A DNA stretch of 64,000 nt from an uncultured Akkermansia sp. (lineage in GTDB: Bacteria > Verrucomicrobiota > Verrucomicrobiia > Verrucomicrobiales > Akkermansiaceae): NCBI GenBank assembly GCA_947629715.1, contig CANRET010000001.1, forward strand, positions 32,633 to 96,632, in the 5' to 3' direction. How positions within the stretch are numbered: position 1 is the first letter of the stretch; every line of letters starts with the position of its first letter. The notes under the pieces were generated by a model. The model did no database searches. It had not been told where the DNA came from and saw only the letters and a program-made list of their open reading frames with translations. Made by a program: the position numbers and the translations under genes. Shown one piece after another: positions 54,901 to 62,017 of the stretch.

Positions 54901-55399
54901 CGCGAGGCGTGAGCGGCTGCAGCACAACACGCATCCCCTCCTTCCTCAAACTCTCAGCGCGGCGGCTTACTTTGCCCATGTGCGTTGACAACACCAGCTC
55001 CCCGAAAGTCGAACGAAAAACCCGCTTCACCTCAGCCATGGCCGCTCCCTGCATGCTGCGCGGCGCCATGACCGCAGCCTTAATCCGCAATCTGCCCATG
55101 GAGCTGAAAAATGTCGGCGCTCCGCCGTAGCGGCTCAACAAGGATTTCAACTCTTCTGCCGAATCGCTCGCCCCGTGCAACACGATTTTGCACACCTCAC
55201 GCATCAACTGCCGACTCTGAGCATCCGTCGACAGCCGCCTCATGGCCGACACAAAGCCGCGCTCTTCCGCTCGCATCCGGTTCAGTGAGCTCGCGTAAAC
55301 CTCGCGCGCCATCTCTATGGACCGCTGCACTAATGTCTGATCAGCCCAACCTTTGCTGCGCGCATCGTTCAAAAGCGTGCGAATTTCTGTCTCGCCCAT
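51929..55399 (-). CDS. PutA-like proline dehydrogenase/P5C dehydrogenase homologue with degenerate active sites
   Basis: 1156 aa with the two-domain layout of bifunctional PutA: a PRODH-like barrel (about 100-440, 'RILLVKGDYLDEQ') and an ALDH-like domain (about 530-1020, 'GGNAILYKPASYS'). Key residues are altered. The ALDH catalytic Cys position in GQxC is Ser769 (GQGSSC) and the general-base Glu position is Thr735. In the PRODH half the ISVK Lys is Glu195 and the RR pair near the end is RT (YLMRTLHE). It may be a pseudoenzyme, regulator or scaffold. The start at 55399 is set by the promoter; the longer reading from 55438 overlaps it. Confidence 0.75.
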   Translation of the reverse strand: MGETEIRTLLNDARSKGWADQTLVQRSIEMAREVYASSLNRMRAEERGFVSAMRRLSTDAQSRQLMREVCKIVLHGASDSAEELKSLLSRYGGAPTFFSSMGRLRIKAAVMAPRSMQGAAMAEVKRVFRSTFGELVLSTHMGKVSRRAESLRKEGMRVVLQPLTPRVFGCKGAERYERNLHAILSKQAGVGIVVEAHRLCPEMSPSSPEYSVRRLTEKLQRLFTAAREVGGRPIVVKTHCSDTMEIVIHALKRVLSSPEMDGAEASIELPAYLRTSLTCLREIADWAETRSLRGATPLRILLVKGDYLDEQRTCSAKYGTQDQLCEEKSETDMNFVTLLEAAVACSERAITPVVGTLEVMHLCYAVLLWARSGRKGMPPVSLVYGLGNHTGRVLAELGCAVDLVAGVAAEESEASAFERYLMRTLHELSRPGSYLIGCGAAESETIDWSAKAKPIMAAHSKREKAQGKPHETDVWEPGSLEDLIERAEVDSYYAAAREEKERPQQPIPLRLGGKNVCTPLTCIHRSLIVQGLEDYRYDSADYAAVDQALAYAQKLAREQGPSMEERAATLRRAARELKKRRAEFVGVLVRDAGCTVADAAAELRDAQDALRCVATQDEVWRGLQDGAEAQPLGVAVVSVGAARPLFDAAEGIAAAWMGGNAILYKPASYSVLLASRLSELLNDAGIPVISLPCADYEIGQRLMSDKRVDAVICSASAEQAKRIVQANPGATVLATPAHGPSVYLSESCDWAAAVREVASSSFSRSGQGSSCPHIVFVHVSLCKDPAFCAAIQDIVESQEPRPTWLEGAALGPISSPLGEGERRLLAGEGSGVEWWVTPRAESSASQLWSPGLCSDVQPRGDFVRYGQHLPLLGIVCVENVHEAAEAQMRISQGSRAVIYSQDEDEIATWMRETDCRRVCVNCCPAVRCGVFPEPMWKTTQQGAVGPMRGLASGVAALCRWVEHERPALRSARRNLEFDPKDILPTSSNVEAAMRLSAAADSISYWWEHEFGKEHKLAPADGIQATVSYRPEHLCLRVEKKMSDEDLAIMLMAAMQTRSRISLSLAEPRNWITLFCEQYGTPLTCARRTDFEANFGALASQGIVLRAPGAGDETVAQAAACGLRIDVSPVVANGRLELMRYMEERVVMRPIGHIPQE

Positions 55400-55409
55400 G
55401 TCGGTGAAC

Positions 55410-55438
55410 ATTCTATCTTTTGCCTGCACCGCTTGCAA
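55410..55438 (-). promoter_or_regulatory. PutA-like gene promoter, short leader
   Basis: -35 TTGCAA (55438-55433), 17 bp, -10 TAGAAT (55415-55410), 10 nt before the ATG at 55399. Confidence 0.6.
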
Positions 55439-55447
55439 GAAATTTTA

Positions 55448-55477
55448 TTGACGTTAACTGAGACAAAATGGTAAAGT
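55448..55477 (+). promoter_or_regulatory. Promoter of the NfeD-like/flotillin operon
   Basis: -35 TTGACG (55448-55453), 18 bp, -10 TAAAGT (55472-55477), 16 nt before the ATG at 55494. It is divergent to the PutA-like gene promoter, with about 9 bp between the -35 boxes. Confidence 0.55.
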
Positions 55478-55493
55478 GGAATCGGTACACGCT

Positions 55494-56117
55494 ATGGACA
55501 CACTCCTCGGAATCCTAGATCAGGTTATGAACTTTTTGCGCGCGGCGGACCTCCTGCCGGACTTCGTATCGGCGCGCGGCATTTTTTGCTTCATTGCCTG
55601 GCTGTCCACCCTCTTGGCCGTCATCTCGCTTGTGCTTTCGCTCTTTGCTGATTTTGACGGCGGGACGGATGCCGATGCGGCAGGCGACCTGCCGGATGGC
55701 GATACCGGTCCTTTTTCTCTGCGCGCCCTCATCGGATTCTTAATCGGACTTGGCTGGGGAGGCTATATTGCCATGCAAAACGGCCTTTCGGTAATCATGT
55801 CCATCATCATCGGTTTGCTTTTAGGAGCCTTGCTCTTCGCTGTGATCGCTGCCATGATGCGACTCATCTACAGTATGAAATCGGACGGCACTCTGCGCTA
55901 CGAGGAGCTTGTCGGCCTGCGCGGCACGGTGTACCTGACCATCCCGCCGAACGGCGAACCCGGAGGGCAGGTTCAAGTTCCCCACCCCTCGCAACTCGTC
56001 ACGATGGCCGCCATCCAAACCGGCTCCGTTCCCCTTCCTGCGCAGACGCCCATTGTCGTCACTCACGCCACATCTTCTCTCCTCACGGTGCAAGCCGTTG
56101 ATCCCACCAAAAATTAA
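55494..56117 (+). CDS. NfeD/YqiJ-like membrane protein
   Basis: 207 aa. One helix near 27-49 and two or three more around 77-125 (LIGFLIGLGWGGYIAMQNG) precede an OB-like C-terminal domain (ELVGLRGTVYLTIPPNGEPGG). Such proteins form membrane complexes with flotillins and may regulate membrane microdomains. The flotillin gene follows 15 bp later. The GTG at 55476 in the same frame is inside the -10 region and rejected. Confidence 0.8.
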   Translation: MDTLLGILDQVMNFLRAADLLPDFVSARGIFCFIAWLSTLLAVISLVLSLFADFDGGTDADAAGDLPDGDTGPFSLRALIGFLIGLGWGGYIAMQNGLSVIMSIIIGLLLGALLFAVIAAMMRLIYSMKSDGTLRYEELVGLRGTVYLTIPPNGEPGGQVQVPHPSQLVTMAAIQTGSVPLPAQTPIVVTHATSSLLTVQAVDPTKN

Positions 56118-56132
56118 CCGCAATCACAAGCT

Positions 56133-57638
56133 ATGTTCATGCTCGCTCAAGCAACCGTCAACTCAGCGCCGGTCATCGCCATTGCCGTCATTGTCCTGGT
56201 GCTGTTCGGCACAGTGGCTCTCATCCTGAGCCGTTACAAAATGTGTCCCTCGGACAAGATTCTCATTGTGTACGGCAATGTGGGCTCGGGACGCTCCGCC
56301 AAATGCATCCACGGCGGCGCAACGTTTGTGATACCCGTATTCCAGAGCTACGCCTTCATGGATTTGAACCCCATCAATATCGACGTACCGCTCAAGGGCG
56401 CGCTCTCCAGCCAGAATATCCGCGTGGATGTGCCCTCCTCTTTCATCGTGGGCATCAGCACGCAACCGGAGATCATGCAAAACGCCGCCAGCCGCCTGCT
56501 GGGACGCTCTCGCGAAGACATCCGCGACCTCGCTTCCGAAATCATCATGGGCCAGATGCGCGTGGTCATCGCCTCCCTCACAATTGAAGAAATCAACGCC
56601 GACCGCGAGAAGCTCATCAAGGGCATCACCGGCGGAGTGGACGTGGAGTTGCACAAAGTGGGACTTTACCTCATTAACGCCAACATCACGGACATCCGCG
56701 ACGCCTCCGGCTACATTGCCGCGCTCGGTCAGGAAGCCGCCGCCCGCGCCATCAATGACGCCATGATCAAGGTGGCGGAAGAAACCCGCCGAGGCGAAAT
56801 CGGCAAGGCTGAAGCCCTGCGCGACCAGACCGTGCAAGTGGCGCTGGCCAACGCCGCTGCCGTGGAGGGCAACAACGAGGCCCAGATGAAAGTGGCCGAC
56901 TCCAACGCAAAGCTCAAGGTGCGTCAAGCCGAGGCTCAACGCATCGCCCTGGTGGCTGAACGTGAACAAGCCGCCAAAGCCGAAGAAGCCGGCTACATCG
57001 CCAACCGCGAAGCTGAAATGAAGCGTGCCGAACTCGAACGCGCCACTCAGACAGCCAACGAAATTGTGGCGGCGGAGATTCTCAAGCGCAAGCAGGAAAT
57101 CGCTGCCGAAGCCGCCGCAGCCGTCCGCGTGAAAGAAGAACAAGGACGCGCTGACGCCCTCGTCATCGCTAAGGAAGCAGAAGGCAATGCCGCCATCAAG
57201 TTGGCCAAGGGCGAGGCCGATGCTCTGCTTCTCAAGAAAAGGGCTGAGGGCGAAGGCCTGCAAATGGTCGGACAAGGGCAGGCCGCCGCCATTCAAGCCG
57301 CTCTGGAAGCCAAAGCCACCGGTTTCCGTCGCATCGTAGAGGCGGCCGGTGACGCCCGTGCCGCCTCCGGTTTGCTCGTCACTGAGCAGCTTCCGAAAAT
57401 CGTAGAGACTCAAGCGTCAGCCGTCCGTAATTTGAGCTTTGATAAGGTAATCGTGATGGGTGGTGGCGCCGATTCGCAATCCGCCTCGGTCGGCAGCTTT
57501 GTGCAGAATCTCGTCACAGGCACGCTCCCGTTGCATGAACTCGCTTCATCTGTGGGTGTGGAGCTCCCCAATTATCTCGGAAAAAGAGAAAAAGAAGAGC
57601 CTTCCAAACCGACGTCCAATCAAAATAAGAAAGGCTGA
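56133..57638 (+). CDS. Flotillin-like (YqiK-type) SPFH protein
   Basis: 501 aa. An N-terminal membrane hairpin or helix (about 13-33) is followed by the SPFH/band-7 domain (about 40-210, GGATFVIPVFQSYAFMDL) and a long Ala/Glu/Arg coiled coil with repeated EA motifs (AEREQAAKAEEAG, AKGEADALLLKKRAEG). The C-terminal flotillin domain ends Gly-rich then Lys-rich. Flotillins oligomerise in membrane microdomains and scaffold other proteins. Paired with the NfeD-like gene, as in YqiJ-YqiK. Confidence 0.9.
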   Translation: MFMLAQATVNSAPVIAIAVIVLVLFGTVALILSRYKMCPSDKILIVYGNVGSGRSAKCIHGGATFVIPVFQSYAFMDLNPINIDVPLKGALSSQNIRVDVPSSFIVGISTQPEIMQNAASRLLGRSREDIRDLASEIIMGQMRVVIASLTIEEINADREKLIKGITGGVDVELHKVGLYLINANITDIRDASGYIAALGQEAAARAINDAMIKVAEETRRGEIGKAEALRDQTVQVALANAAAVEGNNEAQMKVADSNAKLKVRQAEAQRIALVAEREQAAKAEEAGYIANREAEMKRAELERATQTANEIVAAEILKRKQEIAAEAAAAVRVKEEQGRADALVIAKEAEGNAAIKLAKGEADALLLKKRAEGEGLQMVGQGQAAAIQAALEAKATGFRRIVEAAGDARAASGLLVTEQLPKIVETQASAVRNLSFDKVIVMGGGADSQSASVGSFVQNLVTGTLPLHELASSVGVELPNYLGKREKEEPSKPTSNQNKKG

Positions 57639-57659
57639 CTGTACAACGGATCAACGACA

Positions 57660-57691
57660 CGCCGCGCCCCTCTTTCCGGGTGCGGCGTTTT
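57660..57691 (+). terminator. Intrinsic terminator after the flotillin gene
   Basis: A 10 bp stem (57660-57669 with 57678-57687, one G-T pair), an 8 nt loop and four T (57688-57691). It lies 21 bp after the flotillin stop and borders the argD stop. Confidence 0.8.
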
Positions 57692-58938
57692 CACGCCAGC
57701 TTGCTGAGCACGCCGTGAAGGATGTCCAGCCCCTCGGCCAACACGTCTTCGGGGATGTTCAGGGCAGGAATAAGGCGTAAGGTATCCGCACCGGCCGGGC
57801 AAGCAAGCAGCCCCGCCTCGCGACACAGGTCATTCACGTAGGCAGCCGGGGTCTTGTCCTCCGGCGCCGCAAAGCTCCCGGGTTTGAGAGCCACGCCGCG
57901 CAGCAAACCCAATCCACGTACTGTTTCCACACAGGGAAACTGCCATCCCTCCACGGTCTTCTTCACGTACTCGCCGAGCTTTTTAGCACGCGCAGCAAGA
58001 TGGAGGCGCAGCATTTCACTCACTACGGCTTTGGAGACCGCGCAGGCCAACGGTGTGCCTCCGAAAGTGGAGCCATGCGACCCGGGGGTCATGATGGAAG
58101 AAAGAGGCGTACCGACATCGTCGATGGCACGATTGCTCACCCAGAAGCAGCCCATGGGGAAGCCCCCTCCCATGCCTTTTGCGCACGATACGAGATCCGG
58201 GCGGATATCCGGGCACACCGCCTGCCAGCCCATCATCTCCCCGCAGCGTGCAAAGCCGCACTGCACCTCGTCGATCATGAGCAATAAATCTTTCTCTCGG
58301 CACAATTTCGCCACGCCGCGCAAGAACCCCACATCTACGGGATTCACGCCTCCTTCCCCCTGCACCGCCTCCAGCAAAATGCCGCAAGTTTCCTTGCCTA
58401 CCGCCGCGCGCAACGCTGTCATGTCGTTGAAATCCACATACCGGAATCCCACGAGCAGCGGGTCAAATTCCACCTGAATTTTCTTCTGACCCGTGGCCGC
58501 CATAGCCCCAAGCGTGCGCCCGTGGAAACTTTTGTTGAAAGTGATCACCTCGTAACGCGGAGAGCCATCCGCCGCCGGACGACGGTGCCCGAATCTCCTC
58601 GCCACTTTAATGATGCCATCGTTCGCCTCTGCTCCGGAATTGCAGAAAAATACCTGTCCGTCAATTCCTACGACGTCGCGCACAATCAGCTCTGCAAGCT
58701 CCTCCTGCCCCGGGATGCCGTACAAATTGGAACAGTGCATCAACTTGCGCGCCTGCGTCTCCAACGCCTTCACCACACCCGGGTGGCTGTGCCCCAGACA
58801 ACACGTCGCTATTCCCGCACAAAAATCCACGTAACGCTTGCCCGTGACGTCGAACAGGAATGAGCCCTCACCCCGTTCCATCTGAATCGGTGCGCGTCCA
58901 TACGTACCCAGCACATATTGCTTCTCATTCATATTCAA
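57691..58938 (-). CDS. argD: Acetylornithine aminotransferase (class III)
   Basis: 415 aa PLP enzyme making N-acetylornithine in arginine synthesis. The PLP Lys lies in CAKGMGGGFPMG, IDEVQCGFARCG precedes it, 'NSGAEANDGIIKVAR' binds phosphate and 'EAVQGEGGVNPVD' is typical of ArgD. The closest alternatives, such as 4-aminobutyrate transaminase, fit less well because of VGPEGG-less spacing and length. argF at 38 kb is the only other arginine gene in the window. It sits 83 bp downstream of tig. Confidence 0.9.
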   Translation of the reverse strand: MNMNEKQYVLGTYGRAPIQMERGEGSFLFDVTGKRYVDFCAGIATCCLGHSHPGVVKALETQARKLMHCSNLYGIPGQEELAELIVRDVVGIDGQVFFCNSGAEANDGIIKVARRFGHRRPAADGSPRYEVITFNKSFHGRTLGAMAATGQKKIQVEFDPLLVGFRYVDFNDMTALRAAVGKETCGILLEAVQGEGGVNPVDVGFLRGVAKLCREKDLLLMIDEVQCGFARCGEMMGWQAVCPDIRPDLVSCAKGMGGGFPMGCFWVSNRAIDDVGTPLSSIMTPGSHGSTFGGTPLACAVSKAVVSEMLRLHLAARAKKLGEYVKKTVEGWQFPCVETVRGLGLLRGVALKPGSFAAPEDKTPAAYVNDLCREAGLLACPAGADTLRLIPALNIPEDVLAEGLDILHGVLSKLA

Positions 58939-59021
58939 TATCCGTGTTACATCAGCCCTGCCTCTTACAGCAACGATGCCAAATTTCCAAATCTTCCGTC
59001 GTAAATGAGGTCAACGGCTCT

Positions 59022-60332
59022 TTACGCTTTCTCCTCGCTCGCAATCACTTTCGCTTTCTTCACCAACAGCTCCATGACCTTGGACGCCAGGAGACTGAGA
59101 CGTATGCCCATGATTCGATTCTCTTTTTGAAGTTTGCGGATGTAGGTCTTGAGATTGCCCGCCCGCTCGCGTTGCGCCATTCGTGCAATTTCAGTCGTAA
59201 GTTCATAGTCGCTCACGGAGATGTTCTCTTTGACTGCAATCTCCTGCAAGGCGAAGTACACGCGCAGAGAACGAATGGCGTCCTTGCGAGCCTCATCGCG
59301 CAAACTGTCCGGATTTTTGGAAGCGTTAAAGTCACCGGCCTGCATAGCGGCGTACACCTTGCGCTGGAGCGCACCTTCAGTCTCACGCTCCACCAAGCTG
59401 TCCGGCAGCGGGAAGTCCAGTTGATCCGCCAGTTTGTCAGTAATCTGATCAGCCTTGGAGGCCTCGTTGGCCTGTTCTTTGGAAGACTTCATGTTTTTGC
59501 GCACTTCCTCACGCACTTCATCCAGACTCTTGCCGGGCATCACGCCGTTGAACAACTCCGCCGTGATCTCCGGCACGCGCTTCTCCAGCACTTGTTTCAC
59601 ATCACAGGCAAACTGCATTTCTTTGCCCTGCAGTTCAGCGATGGGGAAGTTGTCCGACAGTTTGGCGGTGATGTCACGATGTTCACCCGGGGCAGCGCCA
59701 ACCAAACCTGCACTCAATTCCGGCACAAAGGTGTCGGTGAGCGAGAGACGGTAATTCTCGCGTCCTTCCATGAAGCCTACCGGTTTGCCGCAGTACTCCG
59801 CTGCAGGCTTGCCCTCCACACTGGTTTTGAAATCCATCACCACCGTATCCTCAGCCGTAGCAGCACGCTCCACCGGTTCGCGCGTCGCACTGCTTTCCGC
59901 AAACTTCTGAAGCGCATCCTGCACCTCCTCATCGCTCACTTCAACGCCCTGCTCGGTCACTTCTATCCCCTCGTACGCCGGCAGATCAAAAGCGGGCAAC
60001 AGCGTCAAATTGCCGTGCACTTCATAGGCGCCGCCTTCCGCCTCTCTCACTTCCATGTCGGAAAAGTTAAGCACTCTGAGTTCTTTGTTTTCCTCCAACG
60101 CCTTCCGCTGAGCTTCGTCAATCATCTGCTCCTTCATCGACTCCTCTGCGTCTTTGCCGTAACGTTTGAGCAGCACGCTCTCCGGAACCTTGCCGGGACG
60201 GAATCCCGCAACGCGCGCATTTCTTCCGTAGCTCGCCAGCAGCTTACTGCGCAGTTTCTGTGCCTCTCCCTCTGTAACCGCAGCGCTCAGCGTTGCCTCA
60301 CAATCATTTTTCTTGTCAAGTGTAATCTCCAT
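59022..60332 (-). CDS. tig: Trigger factor
   Basis: 436 aa ribosome-bound chaperone. The ribosome-binding signature is 'VAGFRPGKVPESVLLKRYG' (family GFRxGKxP). A central FKBP-like PPIase domain (about 155-245, VVMDFKTSVEG) and a helical C-terminal arm follow. Its docking protein L23 is encoded at 30.4 kb. A promoter lies at 60359-60386, giving a leader near 20 nt. Confidence 0.93.
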   Translation of the reverse strand: MEITLDKKNDCEATLSAAVTEGEAQKLRSKLLASYGRNARVAGFRPGKVPESVLLKRYGKDAEESMKEQMIDEAQRKALEENKELRVLNFSDMEVREAEGGAYEVHGNLTLLPAFDLPAYEGIEVTEQGVEVSDEEVQDALQKFAESSATREPVERAATAEDTVVMDFKTSVEGKPAAEYCGKPVGFMEGRENYRLSLTDTFVPELSAGLVGAAPGEHRDITAKLSDNFPIAELQGKEMQFACDVKQVLEKRVPEITAELFNGVMPGKSLDEVREEVRKNMKSSKEQANEASKADQITDKLADQLDFPLPDSLVERETEGALQRKVYAAMQAGDFNASKNPDSLRDEARKDAIRSLRVYFALQEIAVKENISVSDYELTTEIARMAQRERAGNLKTYIRKLQKENRIMGIRLSLLASKVMELLVKKAKVIASEEKA

Positions 60333-60358
60333 GTCCGGATAATGTTAAGAGCGCGCTC

Positions 60359-60386
60359 ATTGTACCCCATGTCTTCCGAATTGCAA
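60359..60386 (-). promoter_or_regulatory. tig promoter
   Basis: -35 TTGCAA (60386-60381), 16 bp, -10 TACAAT (60364-60359), 26 nt before the ATG at 60332. Confidence 0.6.
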
Positions 60387-60426
60387 GCCCATTGTGCGTC
60401 TGCCGTTCCTCGCGCCCTCTCAACCA

Positions 60427-60517
60427 CGGAGCGGGGGGGATTCGAACCCCCGGTACGGGTTTATGCCCGTACGACCATTTAGCAAACGGTTGCTTTCAGC
60501 CTCTCAGCCACCGCTCC
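60427..60517 (-). tRNA. tRNA-Ser(GCU)
   Basis: Folds as a class II tRNA of about 91 nt: acceptor GGAGCGG/CCGCTCC, D arm GCT...AGC, anticodon stem ACCGT/ATGGT with loop TTGCTAA (anticodon GCT, reading AGC/AGU), a 7 bp variable arm (GTACGGG/CCCGTAC) as in tRNA-Ser, and T arm GGGGG/CCCCC with TTCGAAT. Discriminator is G; 3' CCA is not encoded. Confidence 0.95.
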
Positions 60518-60531
60518 AAATACGTGGGAAA

Positions 60532-60560
60532 AGTATAATGGGAGTCTTTCAAAACGTCAA
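60532..60560 (-). promoter_or_regulatory. tRNA-Ser promoter
   Basis: -35 TTGACG (60560-60555), 17 bp, -10 TATACT (60537-60532), 14 nt before the tRNA 5' end. Confidence 0.7.
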
Positions 60561-60611
60561 CCGAAAAGTGCGCAGTCTGCCAAAAAAAAGTGCGAACATG
60601 CGAGATTAGCA

Positions 60612-60640
60612 TTGACCCCGCCGCGCAGAAAGAGCATAAT
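60612..60640 (+). promoter_or_regulatory. mdh promoter, short leader
   Basis: -35 TTGACC (60612-60617), 17 bp, -10 CATAAT (60635-60640), 9 nt before the ATG at 60650; it rules out the in-frame codon at 60590. Confidence 0.65.
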
Positions 60641-60649
60641 ACCGCGCGT

Positions 60650-61630
<981 letters not shown>

Positions 61631-61653
61631 TCTCAGCCGCTACATTCCTTTCC

Positions 61654-61690
61654 CGACCGCCCGGTCTTTTCCGAGGCGGTCGTTTTTTTT
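61654..61690 (+). terminator. Intrinsic terminator after mdh
   Basis: An 8 bp GC-rich stem (61654-61661 with 61675-61682), a 13 nt loop and eight T (61683-61690), 24 bp after the mdh stop. Confidence 0.85.
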
Positions 61691-62017
61691 GCCTCGCCCG
61701 TCCGACACTCCTTTTCTTGCGGACAAATGAGATCGGATAGAGAGCCATCAGACGGATAAGTTCGAATCTTCCCAAAATGAAGCGAAAAATTCCGCTGTCT
61801 CATGTGAGAATCCGGAGCCAGACGATGAACAAGAAGCTTGACATGCAACGTTGAGATGATAGTTTGTTGGTGGCGGGTCATGTCAGAATCAGAAACTGTT
61901 TCCCAACTCTGCCCAAGCCTGAATCTTCGAACGGATCCGACATTTTTCGTATTTTTCTTTTTCACAGAACAAGTGTAAATAGGGAACTCTTCCGCAAATT
62001 CACACATCACGTCGATC
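61691..62017. other. Intergenic region with a possible tiny ORF
   Basis: No firm gene. A promoter-like pair (TTGACA 61838-61843, TAGTTT 61860-61865, 16 bp apart) precedes an ORF of 32 codons (61880-61978) with a hydrophobic FFVFFFF patch. Long arms TGACATG (61839-61845) and CATGTCA (61879-61885) could form a hairpin overlapping the ORF start. Coding is unproven. Confidence 0.3.

Noticed and set aside
56163-57413. 416-codon open frame on the minus strand
   Set aside because: Antisense to the repetitive flotillin coiled coil.
58860-60482. 540-codon open frame on the plus strand
   Set aside because: Antisense to tig, running on through the tRNA; no family match.
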